Positions 34,538-42,455 of a stretch of DNA of 64,000 nt are shown here, one piece after another (position 1 is the stretch's first letter; each line of letters opens with the position of its first letter). A model generated the notes under the pieces. The model ran no database searches. It had not been told where the DNA came from and worked only from the letters and a program-made list of their open reading frames with translations. The translations under genes and the position numbers were made by a program. The stretch is from Campylobacteraceae bacterium (GTDB taxonomy: Bacteria > Campylobacterota > Campylobacteria > Campylobacterales > Campylobacteraceae), in contig CAADYZ010000017.1 in NCBI GenBank assembly GCA_900753405.1, positions 1 through 64,000 of the forward strand. Reading direction: 5' to 3'.

Positions 34538-36266
34538 ATAAGTCAGATTTTCACACAAAAACTCAAAAATGCGGCGCAAAACGCGCGTCAGTTTTTCGCA
34601 AACGGAGGGCAGGTCACCTCGGTAGTCGAGCCAAAGATGTTGCTGGCGTGCGCCCTTTGCGCTCTAACAGACACCTTGTTGCAAGACACGCGCTTAGCGC
34701 TCTTTTTCCTAAGGTTGTTTTTGTGGAATTTCGTGCTGTTTTTCACGCTTTTCTATCCGCTTGCACTGCTTAGCAACCGCCTTTTAAACGCGGCGAGAAA
34801 CACGCTTTTTTGCTTCGTGGTGGCGGTCAGCGTGGTAAATCTCTTTCTCATCCCAACCTTTGGCACTTCGCTAAATGCGGTAACAATGCAGATCTTTCCT
34901 GCGACAAACACGCAAGAGGCGATCGAGTTTTTGCAAAGCTATGTCTCCCTCAAAGCTGCGTTGCTTGTTGCAGCCGCGGCGGCAGCGAGCGTTTTTGCGT
35001 GGCGGACGCGGTTTAACAGAGTGCTTTCAAAACGGCTTGGCGGCGTGGTTTTTATCATCAGCTGCGTCATAGTCCTGCAAAATTTTGCCAAAACAAACCT
35101 CGCCCGCGCGCGAAAACACACCGCCACTCTACGCCATCCACTCAGTCGCAACCGAGCTTTCACACGCCCAAAACACAGCAAACTTGCAAGCCGCACTGGA
35201 CGCAAAACTCGAAAGCAAACTGAGAGAGAGACTAGGTTTGAAAACAATGCAGGCGCGCCCAAAATTGTCCTCATCATCGGCGAAAGCACGCAACGAGCGA
35301 GTATGAGCCTGTATGGCTACGGACTTCCTACCACGCCGCGCCTTGACGCTCTCGCAAAAACTGGCAACCTCGCCGTCTTTACCGACACCATCGCCCCGCA
35401 AACCTACACCGAAGGCGTTTTGCAACAACTCCCAACCTTCTCAAACGCCCAAAACGCTGCTACGCCGTGGTTTGAGCAAGAAAATCTGCTTGATTTGATG
35501 AAGCTTTTTGGTTACAAAACGCTTTGCAACCAAGAAAACCTAGCCCTTTACAACAATGTCGCCAACACGCTTAGCAAACGAGCGGACAAAAGGCGATTTA
35601 CCAGCCTCCTTAAAACACACGAACTGACAATCAAAGACGAAGCGTTGCTAGGCTTATTTGCGTAAAACCGCGAATTTGTCAGCCAAGGCAAAAGCTTCAT
35701 CGTCTTTCACCTAATGGGCGCGCACACAAACTACGCCAGACGCTACCCAAAAGAGTTTGAGCACTTCACGCCGCAAAGCCTGCAACAAAGCGGTTTTGAC
35801 AAGTTTAGCGGCTCGAACAAAACGCTCAGCCCGCGCCAACTTAAAACGCGCGCGGCTTACCTCAACGCCTTGCTTTACAACGACTTTGTGGTGAGTGAGA
35901 TTTTCAACCTTTTTAAAGAGGACGAGGCGGTTGTTTTACATTAGCGACCACGGCGAAGAGGTTTTTGACTTCCGCGAGTTTCACGGACGCTCACCAGAGA
36001 AAATCACGCGCTTTATGGTTGAAGTGCCGTTTGTCATCTACTTCACCGAGCGTTTCAAAGCCCGCCACCCGCACGCCGTCTCAAAGGCACAAAACGCCAC
36101 CGCGCAGCCGTTTATGAGCGACAACTTCATCCACGCGTTTTTCGACCTGCTAGGCTTTGAGTGCGAAGAGTGCGACAAAACGCTCAGCCCGTTTTCGCCC
36201 CAGTTTGACGCGGCGAGAGCGCGGGTGATCAACAGCCAAAACTACAACAAAATGCCGCCGTTTTAA
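34538..36266 (+). pseudogene. Broken phosphoethanolamine transferase (EptA/EptC family)
   Basis: Inner-membrane enzyme remnant with N-terminal hydrophobic helices (LLACALCALTDTLL to FFTLFYPLALLSN) and a periplasmic sulfatase-like domain: GESTQRASMSLYGYGLPTTPRL (nucleophile Thr region), FIVFHLMGAHTNYARRYP and YISDHGEEVFDFREFHGR. The breaks are: the codon after AAGGAGACAA is ATA (34538) where ATG is expected; a shift into another frame and back at about 35100-35250 (ENTPPLYAIHSVATELS lies in the other frame); a TAA at 35663; and a shift near 35940. The intact family decorates lipid A, core or flagellar rod with phosphoethanolamine and raises polymyxin resistance. Confidence 0.85.
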
Positions 36267-36276
36267 ACGCGGTGGA

Positions 36277-36317
36277 GTCAAATTCGGTTTTTGCAAAATG
36301 TCAAAACCGAATTTGAT
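36277..36317. repeat. SNSxLT element, facing pair between the ept pseudogene and kdsB
   Basis: GTCAAATTCGGTTTTTGCA and AATGTCAAAACCGAATTTGA pair into a hairpin 11 nt after the pseudogene stop. Confidence 0.88.
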
Positions 36318-36335
36318 TTAGCTTAGCTTTACTAC

Positions 36336-36349
36336 TCTTTTGCTAAAAT
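36336..36349 (+). promoter_or_regulatory. Probable kdsB promoter (extended -10)
   Basis: CTTTTGCTAAAAT, the TGCTAAAAT form seen before several genes here, about 25 nt before the kdsB start. Confidence 0.45.
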
Positions 36350-36373
36350 CTCCATTTTTTTGAAAGGAAAACT

Positions 36374-37138
36374 ATGTTCATCATCCCCGCTCGCCTCGCC
36401 TCAACCCGCTTTAAACACAAAATTCTAGCCGACATCAACGGCAAGCCGATGTTCGTTCAAACCGCGCTAGGCGCCGCAAAAGTCGGTCAAGTCGCCGTTG
36501 CGTGTGACGAGTCAAGCGTCCTTGAAGTCGCCAAATCGCACGGCTTGCAGGCGGTTTTGACCAGCCGCGACCACGAAAGCGGCACGGACAGAATTTGCGA
36601 AGCGGCTGAGAAATTAGGGCTTGCAGATGACGAGATCATCATCAACATCCAAGCAGACGAGCCGTTTTTCGAGCAAGAGAATTTACGCCTTTTTGCGGAC
36701 TTTGCCGCGCGCAGTTTAAAGCAAGGCGCGTTTATGGCAAGCTGCTACAAGCAAACTAGCCACGAAGAAGCACTAAACCCAAACTTAGTCAAAGTCGTCC
36801 TTGCGTCAAATTCGAATTTGACAAATTTAGCAGACGGCGAGGCGGCACAAGAAGCACTTTACTTCTCTCGCTCGCTCATCCCCTACCCTCGCAGCGAGTG
36901 TGAAACCTACTTCGCGCATATCGGCATTTACGCTTACAGCGTGGCAAATTTGCGCGAGTTTTGCGCCCTGCAAACCCGCTTTTTGGAAAACACCGAAAAG
37001 CTCGAACAGCTCCGCGCACTAGCCGCTGGCAAGAAGATTGCGATGATGCGGCTTGAAACCCAAAGCATCGGCATCGACACGCTTGAAGACCTCAAAACTG
37101 CGCAAATCAAATTTGGTTTTAGCTCAAATTTACTTTAA
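36374..37138 (+). CDS. kdsB: CMP-KDO synthetase (3-deoxy-manno-octulosonate cytidylyltransferase)
   Basis: Activates KDO for the inner core of lipo-oligosaccharide. Nucleotide-binding start IIPARLASTRFKHKIL, then LTSRDHESGTDRI, NIQADEPFF and HIGIYAYS, all KdsB motifs. Two dispersed elements are in frame: ASNSNLTNLADGEA at about 145-157, before the conserved ALYFSRSLIPYPR, and QIKFGFSS at the C-terminal end. AAAGGAAAAC precedes the ATG. Confidence 0.94.
   Translation: MFIIPARLASTRFKHKILADINGKPMFVQTALGAAKVGQVAVACDESSVLEVAKSHGLQAVLTSRDHESGTDRICEAAEKLGLADDEIIINIQADEPFFEQENLRLFADFAARSLKQGAFMASCYKQTSHEEALNPNLVKVVLASNSNLTNLADGEAAQEALYFSRSLIPYPRSECETYFAHIGIYAYSVANLREFCALQTRFLENTEKLEQLRALAAGKKIAMMRLETQSIGIDTLEDLKTAQIKFGFSSNLL
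36805..36823. repeat. SNSxLT element inside kdsB
   Basis: GTCAAATTCGAATTTGACA, lacking only the first base of the palindrome; read as ASNSNLTN. Confidence 0.92.
37107..37124. repeat. SNSxLT element at the kdsB C-terminus (KFGF frame)
   Basis: TCAAATTTGGTTTTAGCT; read as IKFGFSS, nine codons before the stop. Confidence 0.65.
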
Positions 37139-37146
37139 GGTTTCAA

Positions 37147-38040
37147 ATGCAAAATGCGACTCAAAACAGCGTAAAAAGCGGCTTTGTGAATATCCTTGGG
37201 CGCACAAACAGCGGCAAAAGCTCGCTTTTAAACTACCTTTTGGGCGAGAAGATCGCCTTTGTCAGCCACAAGCAAAACGCCACGCGCAGAAAGGTTGCGG
37301 GGATTGTGATGTTTGAAGGCAATCAAATCATCTTTGTTGATACGCCCGGGCTTAACAAAAGCGAGCGGGTGATGAACAAGTTGATGAACGAAGCGGCGTT
37401 AAAAGCCGTTGGGGATTGCGACTTGGTGTTGTTTTGCGCGAGCGTTTTTGACGACACGAGTGATTACGAAAAATTTCTCGCACTCAACCCACCACAACAC
37501 ATCATCGCCCTCACAAAAACCGACCTTGCCACGCAAGAAAAGACGCTTGAAAAGCTCTCGCATTACGCAAAATTCAGCGAAAAATTTAGCGCGATTTTGC
37601 CAGTCAGCGTGAAAAAAGCGACCTACAAAAACCAAATTTTGCGCCAAATTTGCCAACTTTTGCCGACTCACCCGCACTTTTACGACGAAGAAAACCTCAG
37701 CACCGCCACGACAAAGGAGATCATCCGCGACTTCATTTTAGAAGCCGTCTTTGAGTGCGTCAGCCAAGAAATTCCCTACTACACGGACGCCAAAATCCTC
37801 AAAGTCACCGAAGGCGAGGAGCTTGTCAGCGTGCAAGCACAAATCCTCACCGACACCAACTCGCACAAGGCGATTTTGATCGGCAAGCAAGCCCAAACCA
37901 TCAAACGCATCGGCATCAAAGCTAGAAAACTCATCGCCACGCTTTTTGCGCAAAAAGTCGCGCTAAACTGCGAAGTTGTCGTGCGGAAAAACTGGGCGAC
38001 AGACGAGAAATTCATCAAAAAAGAGTTTGGTTACGAGTAA
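37147..38040 (+). CDS. era: GTPase Era
   Basis: Essential GTPase for 30S assembly. G1 GRTNSGKSS (about 19-26), switch NATRRKVAGIV, G3 DTPG (65-68), G4 TKTD (about 122). A C-terminal KH domain begins near 200 (ILKVTEGEELVSVQAQIL, then KAILIGKQAQTIKRIGIKARKLI). Length 297. The stop codon overlaps the start of the next gene (TAATG), so the pilus-like genes downstream are probably co-translated. Confidence 0.95.
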   Translation: MQNATQNSVKSGFVNILGRTNSGKSSLLNYLLGEKIAFVSHKQNATRRKVAGIVMFEGNQIIFVDTPGLNKSERVMNKLMNEAALKAVGDCDLVLFCASVFDDTSDYEKFLALNPPQHIIALTKTDLATQEKTLEKLSHYAKFSEKFSAILPVSVKKATYKNQILRQICQLLPTHPHFYDEENLSTATTKEIIRDFILEAVFECVSQEIPYYTDAKILKVTEGEELVSVQAQILTDTNSHKAILIGKQAQTIKRIGIKARKLIATLFAQKVALNCEVVVRKNWATDEKFIKKEFGYE

Positions 38041-39140
38041 TGAAACTGCCATTTTCACGCCCAAAACAGCCCTCAGGGCAGATCAACTTCATCCACTCCA
38101 TCTCGCAGGCAAAAAAGGGCTTTTGCAACATCTTTTTACTCCCACAAAGCCAAATTTACTGCACGCAAATCCTCGCCCCAAAGGGGCTAGCCGCCGCAAA
38201 ACTCCGCCTCTTTTTGACGCAAAAAATTTACGAACATTTTGCCCTTGAAGGTGATTTTGCGGTGGAGTTTTTCCTTCACGAAGGGAAAAGCGCCAGCCAA
38301 AAAGTCGCAAGAGAGGAGCAAAACTACTTTGTTTTTGCGGTGAAACCTGAGTTTTTAAACGGGCTTGACAAAGCAGACTTCATCATCCCCGAATGCCTCA
38401 GTTTTGCTGGCGATGGCGACTTTTTTGTCGCAGGCGAGGAGTTTTTAGCCCTTTACAAAGAGGGCGAGTTTTGCGATGTCAAGCACGCGTTTGGCAAAGA
38501 CGCGCAAAGCTTTTTGACGCGCGCCAAAGACTTCGAGGCAAGCGCTCAAACGCCATTTTACTCGACTTTTGCCACAGAATTTGAGCCGATTTTGCCAAGT
38601 CAAAACGCGGCAATTTTGCTAAATTTTGCTAAAAAAACGCTTAGCAGAGGACAAATTTTAGCAGCAGTTGCGCTAAGTTTGTGTGTCATTTGCGGCGCGT
38701 TTGGCTTGACAAAACAGCTGCAACTCGCCTCGCTTAATCGCCAAAATTTGCAACTACAAACGCAACTCGCCTCGCAAAAAGACGGAAACTTAAACCTAAG
38801 CAACTTCCTAGTGCGGCTGCAAGAGAGAAACGAAGCACTGCAAGAGGCGTTAAACGCCCAAGCGGAGCAAAACGCCGCCTTGCAAACCAAGCTTGATGAA
38901 GCGGAAAAACTGCTTTTGACGACTCCTTTCTCACGCCGCATTTTTGAGCTTTTAAAACTCGCCAAAGCAAATGGCGTGAAAATTGCGCAAATCGAATTTG
39001 ACAACTCGCGGACAAAAGTTGTCTTAAACGCCGCCAAACAAGAGGCGTTAGCAGCGTTTTTGAGCAGTTTTAAAGAGTTAAAGTCAAGTAAAATCGAACA
39101 GCAACACGGAAATTTCATCAGCGAGATAATATTAAAATGA
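38040..39140 (+). CDS. Bitopic membrane protein, PilN/GspL-like (possible transformation or pilus component)
   Basis: Layout: a cytosolic domain to about 200, one membrane helix at about 207-228 (GQILAAVALSLCVICGAFGL), a Gln/Leu-rich coiled coil at about 229-300 (LNRQNLQLQTQLAS), and a small periplasmic alpha-beta domain. This and the PilO-like gene behind it match the inner-membrane alignment pair of type II secretion/type IV pilus machines, which in C. jejuni serve DNA uptake (Cts proteins). The name is inferred from architecture, not from strong motifs. It starts on the last base of the era stop. Confidence 0.6.
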   Translation: MKLPFSRPKQPSGQINFIHSISQAKKGFCNIFLLPQSQIYCTQILAPKGLAAAKLRLFLTQKIYEHFALEGDFAVEFFLHEGKSASQKVAREEQNYFVFAVKPEFLNGLDKADFIIPECLSFAGDGDFFVAGEEFLALYKEGEFCDVKHAFGKDAQSFLTRAKDFEASAQTPFYSTFATEFEPILPSQNAAILLNFAKKTLSRGQILAAVALSLCVICGAFGLTKQLQLASLNRQNLQLQTQLASQKDGNLNLSNFLVRLQERNEALQEALNAQAEQNAALQTKLDEAEKLLLTTPFSRRIFELLKLAKANGVKIAQIEFDNSRTKVVLNAAKQEALAAFLSSFKELKSSKIEQQHGNFISEIILK

Positions 39141-39176
39141 TATTATTTTCATATCAAAAAGATATCAAGGTCATAT

Positions 39177-39722
39177 ATGAATCACATCTTAAACAATCTT
39201 AGCAAACGCGATTTTGTCCTGCTCAACCTACTTTTTGCAACGCTTGTTTTGTGGCTGACATTTGGCGTTTTTGACTCGTTTGTCTCAGCCAAAATCGCCG
39301 ACAAACAAAGAGAAAATGACGACCTTTTAACGCAGATCAGCCACTTTGACACCGCCATTTTAAATGCCAAAATCACCGCCCAAACCAACGCCAACGCCAA
39401 GCTTAACTCCACGCTTGCCACAAAAGAGCAGGAATTTCAAGCCCTAAACGCAACAGCCGCCGAGCTTAAAGCCTCGCAAAGCAGACACTCGCCGCTTAGT
39501 TTAATCACGCTTGCAGCGGCGGCAAACAAAGTTAGCCTTGTTAGTTTCACTCCGCTCCAAGAGGGTTTTGAGGCGGTTTTGCAAGGCGGTTTTGGCGAGT
39601 TTTTAGCTTTTTTAAACGAAGTTGAAGGACAAAACATCCTGCTTGACCTCACAACCCTTGACATCACCAGCCAACAAGATGGCGTAAAAGCTACACTTGT
39701 CTTTAAAATCCTCACATTTTAG
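39177..39722 (+). CDS. PilO/GspM-like inner-membrane protein
   Basis: A short cytosolic N-terminus, one membrane helix (about 13-36, FVLLNLLFATLVLWLTFGVF), a coiled coil (about 40-95) and a C-terminal ferredoxin-like region (SLVSFTPLQEGFEAVLQGGFGEFLAFLNEVE). This is the PilO layout. A weak ribosome site (AAGG) precedes the ATG. Only these two machine genes are present; an extended element palindrome and tRNAs follow, so the rest of the apparatus is elsewhere. Confidence 0.6.
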   Translation: MNHILNNLSKRDFVLLNLLFATLVLWLTFGVFDSFVSAKIADKQRENDDLLTQISHFDTAILNAKITAQTNANAKLNSTLATKEQEFQALNATAAELKASQSRHSPLSLITLAAAANKVSLVSFTPLQEGFEAVLQGGFGEFLAFLNEVEGQNILLDLTTLDITSQQDGVKATLVFKILTF

Positions 39723-39730
39723 CTTGAAGC

Positions 39731-39766
39731 AAAATTGTCAAAATCAAATTTGGTTTTAACAATTTT
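39731..39766. repeat. SNSxLT element, extended 36-nt near palindrome
   Basis: AAAATTGTCAAAATCAAATT followed by TGGTTTTAACAATTTT. It differs from the copy at 53180-53215 at only a few positions. It starts 9 nt after the PilO-like stop and lies between convergent units. Confidence 0.88.
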
Positions 39767-39890
39767 GACAATCCGCCGTCCAAAACCACAAAGCCCAAAT
39801 TCATTAAAAAAGTTAAAACAAACATTAAAAAACACACAAAAACAAATGCTGAAAAAATAAATCTGAAAAAAGTGGAAAATAAAAGAAAGG

Positions 39891-39975
39891 TGGTGCGGAT
39901 GAAAGGAGTTGAACCTTCACGCCGTAAAGCGCCAGATCCTAAGTCTGGTGTGTCTGCCAATTTCACCACATCCGC
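39891..39975 (-). tRNA. tRNA-Leu (anticodon UAG), CCA encoded
   Basis: Acceptor GCGGATG/CATCCGC, discriminator A, encoded CCA, anticodon loop CTTAGGA (TAG) and a long variable arm (GCGCTTTACGGCGT), as expected for tRNA-Leu. Confidence 0.95.
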
Positions 39976-40053
39976 ACAAAAAAACTTCAACAAGCCCAAC
40001 CCGACAAGTTGAAAAAATGTAAAATAACAATTATTAGCTTAATTTTAGCTAAA

Positions 40054-40128
40054 TTAGCCAAAAATTTGCCACAATGTTACTCCCCATACGATCCCAAACG
40101 CAATAAGCGCGATAATCGCTGAAATCAT
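40054..40128 (-). CDS. 24-residue hydrophobic peptide (MetS-like small membrane protein, tentative)
   Basis: ATG at 40128 with AAAGGAAG 5 nt upstream opens a frame for MISAIIALIAFGIV, then WGVTLWQIFG and a stop. The peptide is a single predicted membrane helix with W-G and W-Q near its end, as in MetS-type small subunits of neurotransmitter:sodium symporters. No symporter gene is in the window. It begins with nearly the same residues as the peptide encoded 24 nt upstream, which suggests tandem duplication. A type I toxin is an alternative reading. It lies between tRNA genes on the same strand. Confidence 0.5.
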   Translation of the reverse strand: MISAIIALIAFGIVWGVTLWQIFG

Positions 40129-40152
40129 CGTCTTCCTTTAAGAACTAAAACC

Positions 40153-40233
40153 TTAAAACCAAAATGGAATACTAGCTGCTACGCCGCCCATTACCACCAT
40201 AGTTACAATTAAAGCAATCAAAGCTGAAATCAT
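40153..40233 (-). CDS. 26-residue hydrophobic peptide, paralogue of the next
   Basis: ATG at 40233 with AAAGGATAC upstream opens MISALIALIVTMVV, then MGGVAASIPFWF and a stop. It is a single hydrophobic helix with an aromatic end. Shared MISA-[IL]-IALI with the downstream 24-residue peptide, matching ribosome sites and close spacing argue that both are translated. Function unknown; a small subunit of a transporter is plausible. Confidence 0.5.
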   Translation of the reverse strand: MISALIALIVTMVVMGGVAASIPFWF

Positions 40234-40321
40234 TTTGTATCCTTTGAGTTTGTAAGTTAAATAACAATCACGACTTCAAAATAACACGCTAACTAAGCAA
40301 ACGCCGTGACAACGCAAGAAA

Positions 40322-40398
40322 TGGTACGCCCAAGAGGACTTGAACCTCTGACCTACGGCTTAGAAGGCCGTCGCTCTATCCAGCTGAGCTATGAGCGC
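40322..40398 (-). tRNA. tRNA-Arg (anticodon UCU), CCA encoded
   Basis: Cloverleaf with anticodon loop CTTCTAA (TCT) between ACGGC and GCCGT; encoded CCA at 40322-40324. The acceptor has a G-U first pair. Confidence 0.93.
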
Positions 40399-40409
40399 AA
40401 CAAAGCAAG

Positions 40410-40486
40410 TGGCGCGCCTGATAGGAGTCGAACCCATAACCTACAGATCCGAAGTCTGTCGCTCTATCCAATTGAGCTACAAGCGC
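40410..40486 (-). tRNA. tRNA-Arg (anticodon UCG), CCA encoded
   Basis: Anticodon loop CTTCGGA (TCG) in stem CAGA/TCTG; discriminator G, encoded CCA. 11 nt from tRNA-Arg(UCU). Confidence 0.93.
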
Positions 40487-40508
40487 AAGCTACACCATCT
40501 CAGCTAAA

Positions 40509-40586
40509 TGGGGTGAGCGATGGGAATCGAACCCACGACCCTCAGGACCACAATCTGATGCTCTAACCAACTGAGCTACGCTCACC
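40509..40586 (-). tRNA. tRNA-His (anticodon GUG), with G-1 and CCA encoded
   Basis: Anticodon loop TTGTGGT (GTG). The extra 5' G (position -1, at 40586) faces discriminator C, the identity mark of tRNA-His. The last anticodon-stem pair appears as an A-C mismatch. Confidence 0.92.
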
Positions 40587-40590
40587 AAAA

Positions 40591-40668
40591 TGGTCGGGGC
40601 GAAAAGATTCGAACTTTCGGCCCTCTGGTCCCAAACCAGATGCGCTAACCAGACTGCGCTACGCCCCG
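40591..40668 (-). tRNA. tRNA-Pro (anticodon UGG), CCA encoded
   Basis: Acceptor CGGGGCG/CGCCCCG, anticodon stem CTGG/CCAG with loop TTTGGGA (TGG). First gene of the four-tRNA minus-strand cluster Pro-His-Arg-Arg. Confidence 0.94.
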
Positions 40669-40894
40669 ACTTTCAAAAAAGAAGCGTGAGTGTAGCTTTT
40701 AATTGATAAATTTTAGCTTAAAAATGCAAAAATTCGTTAATTTGTTGAAAATTATCATTAAAAAAGCGGGATTAAAGTTAAAAAATATCCAAACCAAATT
40801 TGAAAACGCCAAAAAAGCGGCGGCGGAAGCGAGGATGGCAAGAGGTGACAAGAGAGGCAAAGACAAATGAGGTGGAGGCAAGTAAGGTGGAAGA

Positions 40895-40926
40895 ATGTTT
40901 GTCAAATTCGAATTTGACAAACATTT
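40895..40926. repeat. SNSxLT element, perfect 32-bp palindrome after secG
   Basis: AATGTTTGTCAAATTC followed by its exact reverse complement GAATTTGACAAACATT. It lies 4 nt beyond the secG stop. The gap 40669-40894 has no gene I can support. Confidence 0.95.
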
Positions 40927-40930
40927 AAGA

Positions 40931-41305
40931 CTATTTCGTGCCGTTTTTTGTGCCGTTTGTGGCTGGTGCGGCTGGGGCTTTTGGCGCGGCGTCTGGCAAG
41001 GTGAGGTTGAGGCTAGGCGTCACTGGGGCTGGCACGCTTTGCGGCAGAACCTTTTCGTCTTTGACGACTGAGCCGCGGAACGACTGGTTGTAAAAATAGC
41101 CGAGTGTGATGGTGTTTGCGATGAACAAAACGCCCAAAATGAAGGTGATTTTGGCTAAAAACCCTGCTGGACCTTTTGCGCCAAAGAGGCTTTCGTTGCT
41201 GCCGCTATACGCCCCAAGTCCTAACGAAGCCGACTTTTGAAGCAGGACTAAAATCGTCAAAACAACCGCCAAAACAAACTGCAAAATTAAAAATATCGAA
41301 CTCAC
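40931..41305 (-). CDS. secG: Preprotein translocase subunit SecG
   Basis: Auxiliary membrane subunit of SecYEG. Two hydrophobic helices (SIFLILQFVLAVVLTILVLL and ITFILGVLFIANTITLGYF) flank the conserved LGAYSGSNESLFGAKGPAGFL loop. The tail is rich in Ala and Pro. I chose the GTG at 41305 because GAAAGGAAAG lies just upstream and the length (124) fits the family; the longer open frame to 41419 covers the promoter region. Confidence 0.92.
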   Translation of the reverse strand: MSSIFLILQFVLAVVLTILVLLQKSASLGLGAYSGSNESLFGAKGPAGFLAKITFILGVLFIANTITLGYFYNQSFRGSVVKDEKVLPQSVPAPVTPSLNLTLPDAAPKAPAAPATNGTKNGTK

Positions 41306-41336
41306 AAACTTTCCTTTCAAAAAGCATAAATCGCCC

Positions 41337-41350
41337 ATTTTAGCAAAAAA
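41337..41350 (-). promoter_or_regulatory. Probable secG promoter (extended -10)
   Basis: Minus-strand TTTTTTTGCTAAAAT with TAAAAT at 41342-41337, about 32 nt before the secG start. Confidence 0.5.
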
Positions 41351-41393
41351 ATTCTTAATTAAACTTTTTTGTGAGTCAAATTTTGTTAAGTTA

Positions 41394-41407
41394 ATTTTGT
41401 GTAAAAT
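41394..41407 (+). promoter_or_regulatory. Probable promoter of the 336-residue nuclease-like gene
   Basis: TTTTGTGTAAAAT with -10 TAAAAT at 41402-41407, 24 nt before the start at 41431; divergent from the secG promoter. Confidence 0.45.
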
Positions 41408-41430
41408 CGCAAAAAGCAAAAAGGAGAGCG

Positions 41431-42441
41431 ATGTTAGTTTTAAACCAGCAGCTAAAAAGAGTCGAATTAAAGGGCGTTGAGATCGAAAATGAGATCGTTT
41501 TTGAGTATTTCAACAAGCTAGATGCCGCGCAGCGAGAGGAGAAATTTTTCGAGGCGATTTACATCGGCGTTTTGGCACAAATGCAAGAGAGGTTGCAGAG
41601 TTTTTTTGCCAAAACGAGTGACGAGTTGGGGGCGCGGTTGGAGAGTTTGAAGGTGATTTTCGAGTTAAAACGCGAACTTTTTTACAAAACGGCGTTAAAA
41701 GGCGGCGTGGCTGAGGGCGAAGTGGCGGAGTTTTTGCGCGAGTTTTGCCGTGAGTGCGGATTTGAGGATGAGATTTGCGAGGTTGGGACGCAAAAGGGGA
41801 CGCAAAACAAAAAAGGAGACATCACCGCCACACTCGCAAACGGCGAAGTAGTCGCCATCGAGTGCAAGTTTAACAAGCAAGTCAAGGTCGGCGACTTTAC
41901 GCAAAAGGACATTTTTGCGGCGAACAAAGAAACACTTTTTGGCGAGCTTTTGGAGGCTGGGGCGAACCGCAAGAGCAAGTGGCGAGTCATCGTTTTTGAC
42001 GAAGCGGTTGTGGATAAGGGCGTGAAAGAGCGTTTTGGCGGCGTGGGTTTTGCGGCAGAGGCGGCAGGGTTTGTAGCAGTCATCAACTCGCAAAACGGCG
42101 ACTTTACCAACCTCGCAACCGCCTATAACCTAGCGCGCGAATTTGCGCTCAGCGGGGCGTTTGAGTTCGATCCGCAGGCGTTAAACGCCGTTGTCGGGCG
42201 GCTTTTGTGCGACTTGAAGGGCGTTGAGAAGATTAAAACGCTAGCGACAAAGGTGGTTGAGAGCGGCGTGGAGATCTTAGATGAGTTTGACAAGCGGTTG
42301 CATTCACTCTCATTTACGCAGGCGTTTTTGCAAAAGGTCTTAACCTCGCGCAGCGTTTCAGCTGAGGAGCTGCTCGAATTTTACAAGGGCGAGGCGGCAA
42401 AAGAGGCGTTTGCAAGTAGCAAAGCTAGCGAGAAAAACTAG
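41431..42441 (+). CDS. Unknown protein with PD-(D/E)XK nuclease-like motif
   Basis: 336 residues, mainly helical N-terminal half, then KKGDITATLANGEVVAIECKFNKQVKVGDF at about 128-157. The spacing of Asp in GDI and E-x-K in ECK is the PD-(D/E)XK nuclease signature, and the helical, coiled layout recalls RmuC-type proteins. I do not recognise a named family. No signal peptide or membrane helix is seen, so it is probably cytosolic. AAAAAGGAGAGCG precedes the ATG. It lies 14 nt upstream of the broken glycosyltransferase. Confidence 0.6.
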   Translation: MLVLNQQLKRVELKGVEIENEIVFEYFNKLDAAQREEKFFEAIYIGVLAQMQERLQSFFAKTSDELGARLESLKVIFELKRELFYKTALKGGVAEGEVAEFLREFCRECGFEDEICEVGTQKGTQNKKGDITATLANGEVVAIECKFNKQVKVGDFTQKDIFAANKETLFGELLEAGANRKSKWRVIVFDEAVVDKGVKERFGGVGFAAEAAGFVAVINSQNGDFTNLATAYNLAREFALSGAFEFDPQALNAVVGRLLCDLKGVEKIKTLATKVVESGVEILDEFDKRLHSLSFTQAFLQKVLTSRSVSAEELLEFYKGEAAKEAFASSKASEKN

Positions 42442-42455
42442 TTAAAGGAGAGAGA

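Noticed and set aside
38986..39003. IEFDNS in the PilN-like protein taken as an element copy
   Set aside because: AAATCGAATTTGACA lacks part of the core and lies in a plausible native strand. Too weak to count.
40699..40920. 73-codon minus-strand frame starting MSNSNLTN inside the 32-bp palindrome
   Set aside because: The start is created by the element, there is no ribosome site, and the sequence is Pro/Leu/Phe-rich translation of AT-rich intergenic DNA. Kept only as an example of how the element makes start codons.
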